Shown here in pieces: positions 21,308 through 32,083 of a DNA stretch of 51,277 nt. The stretch covers positions 1 through 51,277 of the forward strand of contig WIDE01000044.1 in the NCBI GenBank assembly GCA_015039315.1, in the 5' to 3' direction. A model generated the notes under the pieces. The model ran no database searches and was not told the DNA's origin. It was given only the letters and a program-made list of their open reading frames with translations. Each line of letters starts with the position of its first letter. Position 1 is the stretch's first letter. The position numbers were made by a program, and so were the translations under genes. Source of the stretch: Clavulina sp. PMI_390. Its lineage: Eukaryota; Basidiomycota; Agaricomycetes; Cantharellales; Hydnaceae.

Positions 21308-24300
21308 CTAGCCCTCATGTTTCCGATCTGACATAGTGTCAGTCTCATTGGACTTATAGGAACAAAAACTGCTTAATTTGAGCGGGAGTAGATATGGATA
21401 TTGAAGACTTACGGTAAAAAATATTCTGCTTCAAGTATTCTGACACCGTCCTACTCGGTAGGCGAGCAGTGGGCTCTTGAGCCCACATCTCGTTTAGCAG
21501 TGTCCAGAGCGCGGATTCCGCGGCAGGAACGAGACCAAGACTCATGGCGGGTCGAGCCGGTCTTTTGCCTTTTTTCAGCTTTGAAGCAACCTTCTTATCC
21601 ATCGTAACTTCGCAAAACGGCGGCTTACCGCTCCAGATGTTGAGAAAGGTCATAGCAAGAGAAAAGACATCTGTTGCCATACTAGTCCGAAAAGTTTCTG
21701 TATAGGCGGTGAATAATTCTGGTGCCAAAAATCGAAGTCGGCCACCTTCCATGAGTAAGGTACCTGTTCGAGTAACTTCATGGCGAATACGGCTGAGGCC
21801 AAAGTCGCAGAGGCATGGGTTACCAAAATTGTCTAAAAGGACATTTCCCTATCAAAATTAATGTATAGAGACTGTGTTCAGCTAGGAGCAATGATCATTT
21901 CCAAAAGCTATGGCTGTCAAAGAGCTCACAGGGTGAAGATCTCCGTGCACTATTGGTGGCTGTCGTGAGTGCAAATATGCGACTCCTTCGGTGATTCCGA
22001 GGGCCTGAATGTGTCCACAGTATCATATGAATCAAGTCAGTCATTGTGAAGAGGTGAATAGTTGTGGACGCAATCACAATTCGCTGGAAGTCGCTCGTAG
22101 AGAGCCGCTGATCTATCAATATGTCCTGCAGTGAACCCCTCTCAAGAAATGGTAAGACCATCACTGGAGGTGAGTCCGCATGCTCCTGAAAAACGCCCAA
22201 AAATGGCAGAATGTTTGGGTGAGACAGTTGAGCATGCGTAATGGCTTCACGATGCACAAGCTGTAGAACGCGCGGAGCAGGATAAGTCGCGGATCGGTGA
22301 ATAGGGGAATCGAAGGCAATACCTGGGTAACTTTGAGACCCAAAGGTCTTTTCCACTCTTTAGGAGATATTACGACCTCCCGAATGACGACAGCACGAGT
22401 CATGAACTGTCCTTGGTAAACTGTTGCTTCTCCCCCTCGCCCAATTACGTCCTTTCGATCAAATATGACGTCTTCTAATTGAAAGGAACTGGGTAAAGCA
22501 CAAAAATGGAGCGAGAGATCCTGTAGAAGCCTCAATGTTGCGGTATACTCATTCGAAGCAGTTTTCGAGCTTTTCAGCTCCTATGGGGTCGTTCACATTT
22601 TTTCCTAGCTTTAGAATTTCGGGAGATACCCACAACTTGGATTTGGTCAAGAATGAGGAGCTTCTTGAATTGATTTAGTCCCATGAGATCACCATCTGAC
22701 CTGACTCCAAATCTTTCTAGCAACGGGAGGCAGTGGTGCAGAAGTGTCTCGACATCACCCTCAGAGGCAGAATCGTTGCCAGTTCCATCGCTCCCAGACG
22801 TCTCATCATCAGTGCCTTTGCTTCCATGGTGCAGCTGATCCCGATATTTTTCTCTTTTCGATTTAATCGGAGCATTACTGCTGAACGGAGGGATTAGTGG
22901 TGTAGTTTCTCCGTCAGAACCACCACCAGGGTTATATGGTCCAGTCCTGGAATCATTAGAGAAGCGAAAATCATACACTTGGGCGCCCGATTCCGGCAAA
23001 AATCCCAGGGGGAGAATTGGCCGGCCCTTAATCAATTGATAAAAACGAGTGCGTTGTCGATGTCATGACGGCTTCATACCTGTGCCACCGAGGGCTCCGC
23101 TGAGCCATTTACTCTTTGGTGCTGAGTCTCCAGTGTATCATCAATGGCATTGATTGCTCCAGTGTGGATATCCGAGGCTCTCTGATCTTCTAAGGGATTG
23201 GACCCCTCATCCTCCAGAACCAAGTCGTCATCATCAAATAAATTCTGCACAAAGCCAATATTCCTGGTAGTGGTGGATTATTAACTAAGTTCAGGAGGGT
23301 ATGCCCGCTGTGGACGTACTTCATCAGACCCTCTGAGATATCCCTGAGCGGCACGGGTTGAGCCACGGTATTAGAGAGAAAATATATGGAGAACGAACCG
23401 CGGCCAGGGAGACATCGTCATAGGAATTTTGTCAACGACAACTTCACTCCTACCATCAAGGATGACTCGTACTTCCAAGTGATAGGAAATTTTGATGTGT
23501 CTCGCCGACACAACCGTTGGAGTTTTATGCGTAACAGGGATATTACACCTCAAGTCCATTGTTTCTGACATTCCCGGCCGAATAGGAACATTGGAATGCA
23601 ACTCATTCTCTCCAACGACTGTGCGCCGCACCACAAGGTTACTCTCGGAGTCAGGATCGCTTATTCCCATTCGAAGTCGATATTCGGCAGTTTTCCGCAC
23701 CACCAGCATGTAAGAGCGAGCCTTGCTTATTCCTGCTACAGAATGGAGGGTAGCTCTTACGGGCACATCGTCCCCTGGACTAAAACAGGTATTATTTCGC
23801 TCAGCCGCTAGGTTAAATCCCACATTCTGTGCGTTATGGAGATCGGTCTTGAGGTAAGCAGGCCACGTGGAATGTATTTCGTGTTTGTTGATAACAACAC
23901 TCGCGGTTGTTTGGATGGTGTCAACTTGAGGGACGAAGGACCCGCTAAGCAGTGATATTGCAACCGGAACATGGTATGTGAGCCTCGCTTGAGAGAGTGA
24001 GCATCAACTTACTTCTTTATCTGAATGTTCAACTTTGCCACTAACTCGTATTCGATGGCGCCATCCTTGTCTCGAGTGACGCTGGGAGGGATATCAGGTG
24101 GAATTGGAAGATCGAAAGACACTTCGTGCTGGGAAATTCAAAATCGATTTATTTACGTATATGAATAGCCCCTCAGAAGTGATATCTCACAGTGCGAATG
24201 GATTTCAATTGATCTCTAGCTGGTTGAGCAACAACTTCAAGAAGAGGCATGCGACGATCAGCTGGTTCCAGACGAAGAGGGATAGGAAGGGGTATTGCCT

Positions 24301-24701
24301 ACCCATTTCGCTAATCCGAGTGGGAATTCTAAAAGTAGATACCGTTTCAAGCCTGTGAAGTTCGATTTTGATGCCTCTGGCCGACACTGATGCCCGTCGA
24401 TCGACACGGACCCCGACCCACTGGGACAAATATTGATAAAATAAACAGAGTGGATCAACGAGGCGAGTACTCACGCCTTTCAGCGACGCATTTGGGCGAT
24501 TAATGCCTTCGGGAATGCCTGGGAAGCCTGCTCGCAACTAGTAAGGGTGGTGACGCTGGATAAAGCACAACTATTGTACCATGAACATAGCCTCTTGCTT
24601 CAGAGAGTGGTCGAAATACGCTGAAGGAACACCGATGAGCAAATAATTTGCCACTGGGGGCACAAAGACTATAATGACTCTTACAGTGTTACTGGCGCCA
24701 T
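21308..24701 (-). CDS. Arrestin-like / kinase-domain fusion protein (K4)
   Basis: About 900 residues by my splicing, with no internal stop found. Start ATG 24701 gives MAPVTL-intron-VFRPLSEARGYVHG-intron-FPGIPEGINRPNAS, parallel to K3. The arrestin-like part continues with VSFDLPIPPDIPPSV, AIEYELVAKLN, INKHEIHSTWPAYLKTDL and VDKIPMTMSPWPR. A linker with DDDDLVLEDEG and an acidic Ser/Gly stretch is joined in frame through a phase-0 intron (about 23047-23080) to GRPILPLGFLPESG, then LPLLERFGVRSDGDLMGL, the leader MRLLQDLSLHFCALP, and the kinase: IGRGGEATVYQG, VVIREVV (Arg for Lys), HREAITHAQLSHPN, HGDLHP, DFGLSR, LAPELFTA, SGKPPFCEV, KRPARPAMSLG. The last short exon is uncertain; the preferred splice stops at 21308-21310. 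This gene is the best evidence that arrestin-like and kinase parts belong to one protein. Confidence 0.72.
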
Positions 24702-25318
24702 CGTAGTAAGAAGCAATTTTGGGTGGCACCCTGCAGCTGCGTCAAGGCGGACTGTAAATGCTCCGTGGAGAATTATACCAGCACGCGATAGGGTCAATAT
24801 GGAGCACGAGACAGATAGATGAGCGAGCGGTTTTGAGGGTTCCCGATGAGAAAGCAAAGAGGTAGGCCAGTGGAAGTAGATGAGTAGACGCTCATACTGG
24901 CGAGCGCCCAGGCCATATTGAAAGCAACTTCTCTTCGCCTTACAGGTTGTGATTCCAGGCTAATGAGAGACCGGAGCTGTAATTGCGCTCACATATACCA
25001 TAGCCCGGAGATTATTTCAATTCAGTTCATGTTATCTGTAGGTCCACTGCCACAATGCCAATGCAGTACCACCGAAAATATCAATCCTACTTATATAAGG
25101 GGCTAACCTCTTTGGGTGTAGATTAATCCGAAGGTTCTGGATTGTTGAAAGTCATAATCGCCATCTAGTGGCAGTGCTGGAAAACCTTATGGAAGGACAA
25201 AGCCGAAGGAAGGCAAACAGTCCAGGCGATATTCGAGGCATGATTGAATGAGGAGGTAATTTTGTGGCTTTGCAAGGCTTTTGAAGAGACCTCGGTAAAT
25301 ACCTGATACCCTTGACGA
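24702..25318. other. Intergenic, K4 promoter and PLB 3' flank
   Basis: No supported gene. A CCTTATATAA sequence (minus, about 25091-25100) is TATA-like but 390 nt from the K4 ATG, so it would need a long leader or an extra 5' exon. Confidence 0.45.
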
Positions 25319-28089
25319 TTACAATAAAATCGCCGCACTCCCAGAAAATATGGCCAAAACGATTGCCAGGCTCCCCGTGACCAAGCCTGCGGACTCGATG
25401 CCAAACTTCCTCCCAGCACCGTTCTTCCCATCAGTACTAGGGGTAGGAGTCGCGCTCGTCCCTGCACCGCCTACCTGGGTTGCTGGGTTCACTCCCGGGA
25501 TCGAAGGGTTCAGCTGCCAGGGGCCTTTTCCTCCATTCGTAGGGTCCGTCGAGTTAACGCGGCCGTCCCAGCAATAAGCTTGAAAGCAGCTTTGGCACAC
25601 AGACGTCTGAGTGAGCCCTGCACGACGCTCGGCGCGCGAGATGAGCGCACATGCAAGGCATGTAGGGTAGGTCGGGACATTGGAAGGTATCGAGACGGGG
25701 AGAGCAGAGATAAGCTTGAAAGCAGCTTTGGCAGACAGACGTCTGATTGAGCCCTGCGCGACGCTCGGCGCGCGAGATGAGCGCACATGCGAGGCATGTA
25801 GGGTAGGTCGGGACATTGGAAGGTATCGAGACGGGGAGAGCAGAGTTGGAGGGAGAGTTGGAGATCGATGTTTGATTCATAGAGGCCTCGTGGAACGCAT
25901 TGGAGAGGAAAGCATCTACTTCGGCTGCGGTGTAGCCAAGCTGGAAGGTGCTAAAGTTGGTGTAAGATGTGTAGGGATGGTTCGGAACGTAGATGACCAA
26001 TGGTGTAGAGACCGATTCGTTGCATCCGAAGAATGTGGGACGGCTATTCCACATTAGGCGAGGAATAGTAAGCATGCGGGTTTCTGGTAATTAGTAGAGA
26101 TAGGCAGAACTCACGCGCTGAGGCCATAGTTGAGGAATGTTGCAAAATCAGGGGGTATTTGAGGGAAGCGAGCAAACTCTGCAAAGCCCGGGTTCTTCAT
26201 TCGCTGCGCGGTCGCAACGATTGACCTATACGATGTTGGCAGGGATGTAAGCTGACGTCAAGCAAGCTAGCTAATGACGGAAACCATGACTTACGTCCCG
26301 TTAGGCCACCCATAGGTAGTATCAGCACTATTGTCCAGTCCCAATATAACATCAACGTTCCTCTCAGGAAGCATTAGTGGCCAGAACGGAACGATCTCAT
26401 TATCCTCGCCGCCATCAACGAGCTCTAGCTCGGCATTTCCAGCATCAGCATACGATGAAGGGGAAAGGCCTCCAAACGGATTTGGATAGGTTGCTATGTC
26501 ATTGTCTTTACCGAGGAGATCTCCAAGCAAGTCTCCGAGGAAAGTGTCGAGGGTAGTGTTCGCGCTGAGTAGATTGTAGATTATCTGGTTGAACAATGTC
26601 GCAGAGGTTCCCATTACGAAGCCTGCGTAGGCGGTCCGAGATAGGATTTAGAAAATTTACAGGACATAATGAATGCCTGTAGTTGTTGAAACGAGGAGAA
26701 GACTCACCAGCATTGTCATACCCAACAACGCATCCGTTCGAACCATTCACTTTACCCTTGACAGCAGCTGTCCCAAGGTACTCCATCTATATGGATACCC
26801 ACAGTCAGCCATAAGGAGCGATTGAAAATACCAGTATTTCATAGGCTACCACATACCGGAAGGAATGCCTGCAGTGATGGGTTCCAGCTCCCAAACTCAT
26901 AAGGGGTGAATTCATAAACAGAGGTGTTGCTCGGAATAGCGAGTTGACCTTCCCGGCGCGAATCACTAATGAGATGGGCGGATTGTGGATACGCGATGTC
27001 AGAAATAGGGGATTCGTGATAAATGCGGTGACATTTTCGAGCCTGATGGCTCTCCAATATGTTGAAAATAACTCACGCAATGATGATCGGGAAGGGCGCC
27101 TGGTGCTGGGCGAAGGATGTGAGGTTTTGGATGGACGAATATGTGGTTGCAGCACCTCCGTTTGTCGCATTGACGAGATGGCGGGACAGCGCGGCTACAC
27201 AAGCATAATATTTAGACAAGTCAATAAGGGATGGTGCGCTACTACATACCTCCCCAGTAGTCCGTCAGTGACAGATCAAATTGCCCAGCATGCTTCTTCT
27301 CCTCGATTTGAGATTGCAAGCCAGCGTAGTACGTTATAAGCGATATCACACCACCAGGATCGACCTAGTAGTAGAGATGGAAAGAAAACAACCCGAGAGT
27401 CAAGATATGTTTGGAAGCAATGGAGAACTATGGATAGATCGACGAACAAGGTTCTCCTCGAGATTCCAGAATTTAGCCAAGTCGTAGACCATGGGGAAGT
27501 CATTAATTGCTAGCGAACCCGTCCACCACGAGCCTCCTGATAGGCCCACCATATAAGTCGCGAGCTGGAGGAGCCCGCCGGTACCCTGCGCGACACTACT
27601 AGAATTCCGCGAGTCCCAGGCGTTGAATAACCCGGCTGCATGAAGCATCGCACGATAGCCACCGCCGCCTGAGGCGATACCGACGTTGGGGAGGTTTGAT
27701 GTGTTGGCGAGGAAGCCCTGGAGGTCAAAGCCGGACTGGGTGATCCCGAGGGCCGAATTGTTTAGATAGGATGCCCATGCGGAGACTGCGTTGGCGCGTC
27801 GGCCGGCGACCCACGTCTTCTCTTGTGGAGAGAGCACGCCAGATGAGCTATTCTGGGCGGAAGGCTGGCGAATGAGGGTGCTTGGGCACGTTTGCTTGAT
27901 GGAAGGCGCATAGTTGCCTGAGGGCGCAGTGCTCGGTGCAGCACCACGACGGAGAAGGCCATGCTGGCGAAGGAAGTTGTGAAGGGCGCGAGGCTCGAGA
28001 GAGTCGAGATTTTCAAGCCCGTAGTACGACACGGCGACAGGAATGTTGAACGCGACTGCAGCCAATGCCAAGACGCGAGTGATGCGCAT
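25319..28089 (-). CDS. Secreted, GPI-anchored phospholipase B / lysophospholipase
   Basis: Fungal PLB of the cytosolic-PLA2-like catalytic family, hydrolysing acyl chains of (lyso)phospholipids at the cell surface or outside the cell. About 620-640 residues over several exons. It starts MRITRVLALAAVAFNIPVAV, a signal peptide. Visible motifs are GIASGGGGYRAML (oxyanion/arginine region), GLSGGSWW with the nucleophile Ser, ADSRREGQLAIPSNTSVYEF, and ELVDGGEDNE with the catalytic Asp. The Cys-rich C-terminal region (YPTCLACALISRAERR ... SVCQSCFQAYCWDG) is followed by a Ser/Thr/Gly/Pro stretch and a hydrophobic end (about 25319-25400) typical of GPI attachment. Many NxS/T sites are present. The Cys-rich part is hit by a 136-bp tandem duplication (25575-25846) that shifts the frame; if it is not spliced out, translation stops at 25554 and the anchor is lost. 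Such enzymes serve nutrient release and host interaction in fungi. Confidence 0.9.
25575..25846. repeat. 136-bp tandem duplication inside the PLB gene
   Basis: Two head-to-tail copies, 25575-25710 and 25711-25846, differ at only about four internal positions. Each encodes the YPTCLACALISRAERRAGL ... SVCQSCFQAY segment. 136 is not a multiple of three, so the two copies are in different frames on the coding (minus) strand. Confidence 0.9.
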
Positions 28090-28896
28090 CGTGGGGGTGA
28101 ATTACTAGCAAGCAAGTCAAAAGATGGGAGCTGTAGGTGCTGAGGGTGTAGGTACTGTTACTTGGGACGGTGGCAGTCCCAGACTACCTGGTTCAAGGCG
28201 AGGAATGGTGAGGGATAGAGCAAGGGGGTCCAAGTGGACGGGTATTTGGGGAAGCAATTGATTATGATCAGCGCACAAAACCTCCTGATCAAGAAGCATT
28301 CATTGAATTTCTCTGCCAATTTTCAATTCGGGGAGGCGGTTCCTGACTGCCAAAGGGAACTTTCATGCCGCCGCAGGTTAGATTGCACAGAGCACAGTTC
28401 ACCACGTTCGTCTCACAAAATTCGACTACCATCATCTGTCGCGAAGGTAAGCGGCGGCTCCATCACACTCATCGTAAGACCATAAATAACACAGTCGAAA
28501 CGGCATCTTAGACCCCCACTCGAAACGAACGTGCGTGTTGAATTGCCGCCCGATCGGGGTCGCCGACGCCGAGCGCACTTGGCAGTTTCCCAAGATTTGA
28601 TCTTCGACGTCGCCGCGCGGTCAACTGGGCAAAAGGGTGGCCTAACCTGAGAGAATTTGGGCGAGCAACATCACGGGCGCGGGGGGCAGAGGCTAGTGTT
28701 AAGCTACGCGTTGCAAGCCTTGTATTTATCTCCAAGGTGGCCCGGTCTCTCGTCATCGAGCAGAAAGCCGTGATGACGTCACCATATGCGCGTGATTGGC
28801 CCACTTCCCGATATGATGTCTTTCATTTGTCGAGGCCGAAACTGTTCCACAATAACCTCCAGTTCATTCTATTATTACGATTTAGGATGCCTACTT
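28090..28896. other. Intergenic, PLB promoter
   Basis: Upstream of PLB and downstream of the divergent family member D. No supported gene; a CRE-like palindrome lies at 28774-28781. Confidence 0.5.
28774..28781. promoter_or_regulatory. CRE-like palindrome TGACGTCA
   Basis: A perfect TGACGTCA, the classic ATF/CREB bZIP site, about 685 nt upstream of PLB. An 8-base site can occur by chance, so regulation is only a possibility. Confidence 0.25.
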
Positions 28897-30019
28897 TTAG
28901 TCGCAAAACTGGGTATCTATACGAATCTCAGGGATGGAATACCATATCTTTTGGGCCTCTTGCTCTGCTTCATCGGCCGATTCTCGTTCTGGCTCTAACT
29001 CACTAGCAGATGGCTTCTGCTCTATACCTTCCTGCTCTTGTTCGCTGTCCGCCTCGTTGGATATGACCACTATCTCAGGCTCAGGGATAATCCCATTATC
29101 CAACTCAGGCGAGATCAGACCAAGAATAGCACTGTCTTCTTCCAAGGCTGACGCCGAATCTGAGTTTCCTTCCACTGGGGTAGGCTCCAGACTGTCAAGT
29201 ACTGTAGTCTGGGCACTGTCCACTAGTGATGGATCAGTGCTTGGCGAGGCGGCAAGCTCATGCAGAGACTCTCGCTTTAGGCTGGTAACTGGTACGACAT
29301 TGACAATGATGTCCTCCTGCTCAATTGTCACTGACGGAGAGACGTTGGCATCTATGCCCGCGCTTGTGCCCACGCTCTCATTCACGCTCGTGCCAGGCAG
29401 TGGATACACCCCTTCAGTGTCGTTCTCATCAGCGTTCGCGATATCGCGATTTGGCATCATGGCTGCCGGCTTTGGCGGAGATGACACGAGGTCTCGATCA
29501 GAGGCATCATCGCTTGAGCCCGCACAAGCTTCGATGTCTGCCTCCCGTGCTCTAGCACCTCTAACGCCATGTCCCTGCCATTTTGCACTCACTCCCTCTC
29601 CATATGGCATATGGAACATGCCCGAGAGCCACGCGAGAAGCGCGACGAGGGGGATAGCGAGCAGGAAAACAACAAGGCCAACCCAGACGGGCCACGCGTA
29701 CCGAGTAGAACGAGTGAGGTGCGGGTGGACCATGAAATACTACAGTAAGAGAAGTCCTTAGTGTGGCGTTGAAACTAGCGCCCGTGAGGAGAGAGAGGGT
29801 GAAGCTTACTATTGATCCTGCGATGAACATTAGAAATCCTGAGACGCCAATGAGCGCTACGAGCACAATGGCAGATCGAGCGATTCTATTGCCCCAATTC
29901 GAGCGTGTGCTAGTGTCTCGATTGGACTTCATTCTCGATTCAGATGTTGGTGTGGACGGCACGAGATCATCAGTCTCTTGCGTTCTCCGCTGCGACTCGT
30001 TTGTCGAATCTTGAGACAT
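28897..30019 (-). CDS. Divergent DPF/WPxWGG-family two-TM protein (copy D)
   Basis: Two exons, 30019-29810 and 29739-28897, with a 70-nt phase-0 intron, giving 350 residues. Exon 1 is 70 codons, not 52: the start MSQDSTNESQRRTQETDD is hydrophilic and lacks the DDPFAA motif, then comes membrane segment 1 ending GFLMFIAGSI. Exon 2 keeps the family hallmark, starting YFMVHP and continuing RYAWPVWVG with membrane segment 2. The basic helix is largely lost. A motif READIEACA stands where GDLEAQ is found in the others. The rest is a long acidic tail (EQEQEGIEQKP, many Glu/Asp). Same intron position and phase, so common origin is likely. It may be an older or functionally distinct paralog. Confidence 0.75.
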
Positions 30020-30534
30020 CCTTGGCGGATGCGGTGAGAGGAGGTGTGATAAGATCTAAATCAGATTAATTTGATAGAGGTCTCCCTGTCGAGTTCTTGA
30101 GTCAGCGTTAAGGAAGGGAGGGGGAGGAGAGCCCAGGGGAAGAAGTCCAAAAGTCAGTACAATTGGGGAGAAACAACTTCCACATCTTATACATGCTTTC
30201 TCAAGGCTGTACGAAATACCAATCGCAAGAGAACAAAGCGGAAGCTGGGGGAGTTGACATTGGCGCTAGTGCTGTGCACTTCGGAGTCAACCACGGAATA
30301 TTGACCGTCGATCAGACGATCCCCTAATGAATAGCACACACAGTGCTAATGAAAGCGGAGCGACTGAGAGCCAGTGTATTGTGTTGTTCTGTAATTCAGT
30401 CTGGGAGGTACATCAATCTCGAGGTGGTCGAAGGGAGGCCAACCCGAATTGCACAGCATGTTCGAGGTGGTTGTGCCTCATTCTTTCGTGGCATACCGAT
30501 GGCTACAACGTGTCAAGCTATCTTCTCCTTAATC
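30020..30534. other. Intergenic, copy D promoter
   Basis: Upstream of copy D and downstream of the pseudogene at 30535-31153. A plus-strand open frame at 30343-30705 is not supported as a gene. Confidence 0.45.
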
Positions 30535-31153
30535 TTAATGGTCTATCAATGGCCAAAAGCAGGGCTCGGGGCTAGGTGTCACACCAGTACGTCGATCGCC
30601 CTGTCGTACATTCTCATAGCCTTCACGCTCGTCGGCATGCTTCATAGCCCCCCATCTGGTGTGGAAGCCGCATTGAAGGAGACGGAAACATTTCCTTGGC
30701 AGTGAGCGCGAGAAAAGGTAGCGCTGTGTTTTATAACTCACCCCTATTATTGAGCGCGAGGATTCCCTGTCTGCGGCCCTGCCTCTCCTCATAGCGCTTC
30801 CGGTGCTGCTGGAAATACGGTCCTAGGAGTGCGTTGGCGAGCCGCTCCACAGCGGCGACGGCATGGAATATGAGTATACCGCCCCGGATGAGCCATCAGC
30901 GTCGGATGGGCGGAATCTAATAGTCGACTCGATTCTGACAGAATAGCTATGGGTCAAGGAATATTTCAAGGGACAATAAAGGGGGTTGCCAGCTAGATTA
31001 CCCTGAATGCGACCGGGAAGATACTCACGATGATTCCTATCCACAAAAGATTACTAATATTAGGACGAACAGGAGTGTCTCAAAATCATAGAACCTTTCT
31101 TCGGCAAGTGGATCTTCACCGCGGAGGCCGCGACGGAAGCACCCAAGGACCAT
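30535..31153 (-). pseudogene. Decayed DPF/WPxWGG-family copy (J)
   Basis: Starting at ATG 31153 the frame reads MVLGCFRRGLRGEDPLAEER then FYDFETLLFVLILVIFCG, matching exon 1 of the family (FRRxxRxxDPxA plus membrane segment 1), and then hits TAG. A one-base slip restores a hydrophobic reading (IGIIVSIFPVAFR) up to a GTAATC donor at the expected place. After an acceptor near 30950 another frame reads PIRR-stop-WLIRGG, aligning 11 for 11 with SVRWAWPVWGG but with Trp to Arg changes and a stop. Then FHAVAAVERL, HRKRYEERQGRRQGILALNN (basic helix) and, further on, YENVRQGDRRT (QGDLEAQ box). Several frameshifts and stops show it is dead. Confidence 0.65.
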
Positions 31154-32083
31154 GGTAAGAAGGGTACTTTGTGAGGGGTAGGGTAGATATCAAGTGGGTC
31201 CGGCGACTGCGATGATAAGACGATTTGGTGGTAGGGATTGAGCTTGACAACCCACATAGCATCCTAGCAGCTTGCAGCACAGTTAAGAGTTACGCTGTCC
31301 CGTCTGCATTTCAGATACTTGCTCTCCTTATGACCAATAGCATTTTTGGTCGAATGTTGAACAACAAAGCCGTTTGCGACGTCTCCATGAGATAGTTTAG
31401 TATTTGTGGACAGATGGGAGGGTTTTGGTGGCCAGCAAAGCTTCGGTGGAGCATTCATTCGTTCCTAATGCACCCATTAAGTAATTTGGATTACGCAATT
31501 TGGGGCCGTATCAGGGTCGATAGAAGTTATAATTGGGATTCAATCTTGGCGACACCGAGAGACGCCCAACAGCTCATACCAAAGCCAAACAGGTTCCGTC
31601 ACACGATCCTCCAAAAAGCTGGACCGGAGACAGGGCCGGCTCAATGTTCTGTAGCTCCTACATTCAACCATATATGCTCTTTTTTTTACTATCAGCGACC
31701 AGCCACGCGAGGTGAATTGGTAACTCTTTCACCTACCGATTCAGAACCTGCGGTCGCCGAAGAACAGTCGGCCTGCGCCTCGCTCACATGTTCAATATGT
31801 CGTCGACAGGATTATGACTTGCCGGTGTGCCGTCATCTTTCAATACATTCACTTGCTGCAGCAACTGTGCACTTTTGATCCCAACTGCGCTTGGCATATC
31901 CTTAACCTTTTCTCGGAGAAATTGGAAAAATTAGTATTCTATTGAACGGCACCCGCAGCCAACTTTTGGAGTGCAAACATTACCCCCACTATCTTACGCG
32001 CCGTGTACTAATCTTGAGTCATTATAACGCCCCTCATATAACACCTTGATCGTTCGATTTTGTGACCTCCGTTAGAAAGCGAC
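31154..32083. other. Intergenic, promoter side of ABC1
   Basis: No supported gene. Open frames on both strands look random and show no splice-consistent extension. Confidence 0.45.

Noticed and set aside
21082..21348. Alternative K4 C-terminal frame
   Set aside because: The best-phased splice leads instead to a short tail stopping at 21308; it is kept only as a possible isoform.
28934..29761. 275-codon plus-strand frame opposite copy D
   Set aside because: Antisense to the acidic tail; Ser-rich by codon mirror. Copy D is supported by a family motif and splice sites.
30343..30705. 120-codon plus-strand frame
   Set aside because: Overlaps the tail of dead copy J on the other strand and shows no domain or splice context.
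31414..31878. 154-codon plus-strand frame
   Set aside because: No recognisable motif or composition typical of genes here; no supporting introns.
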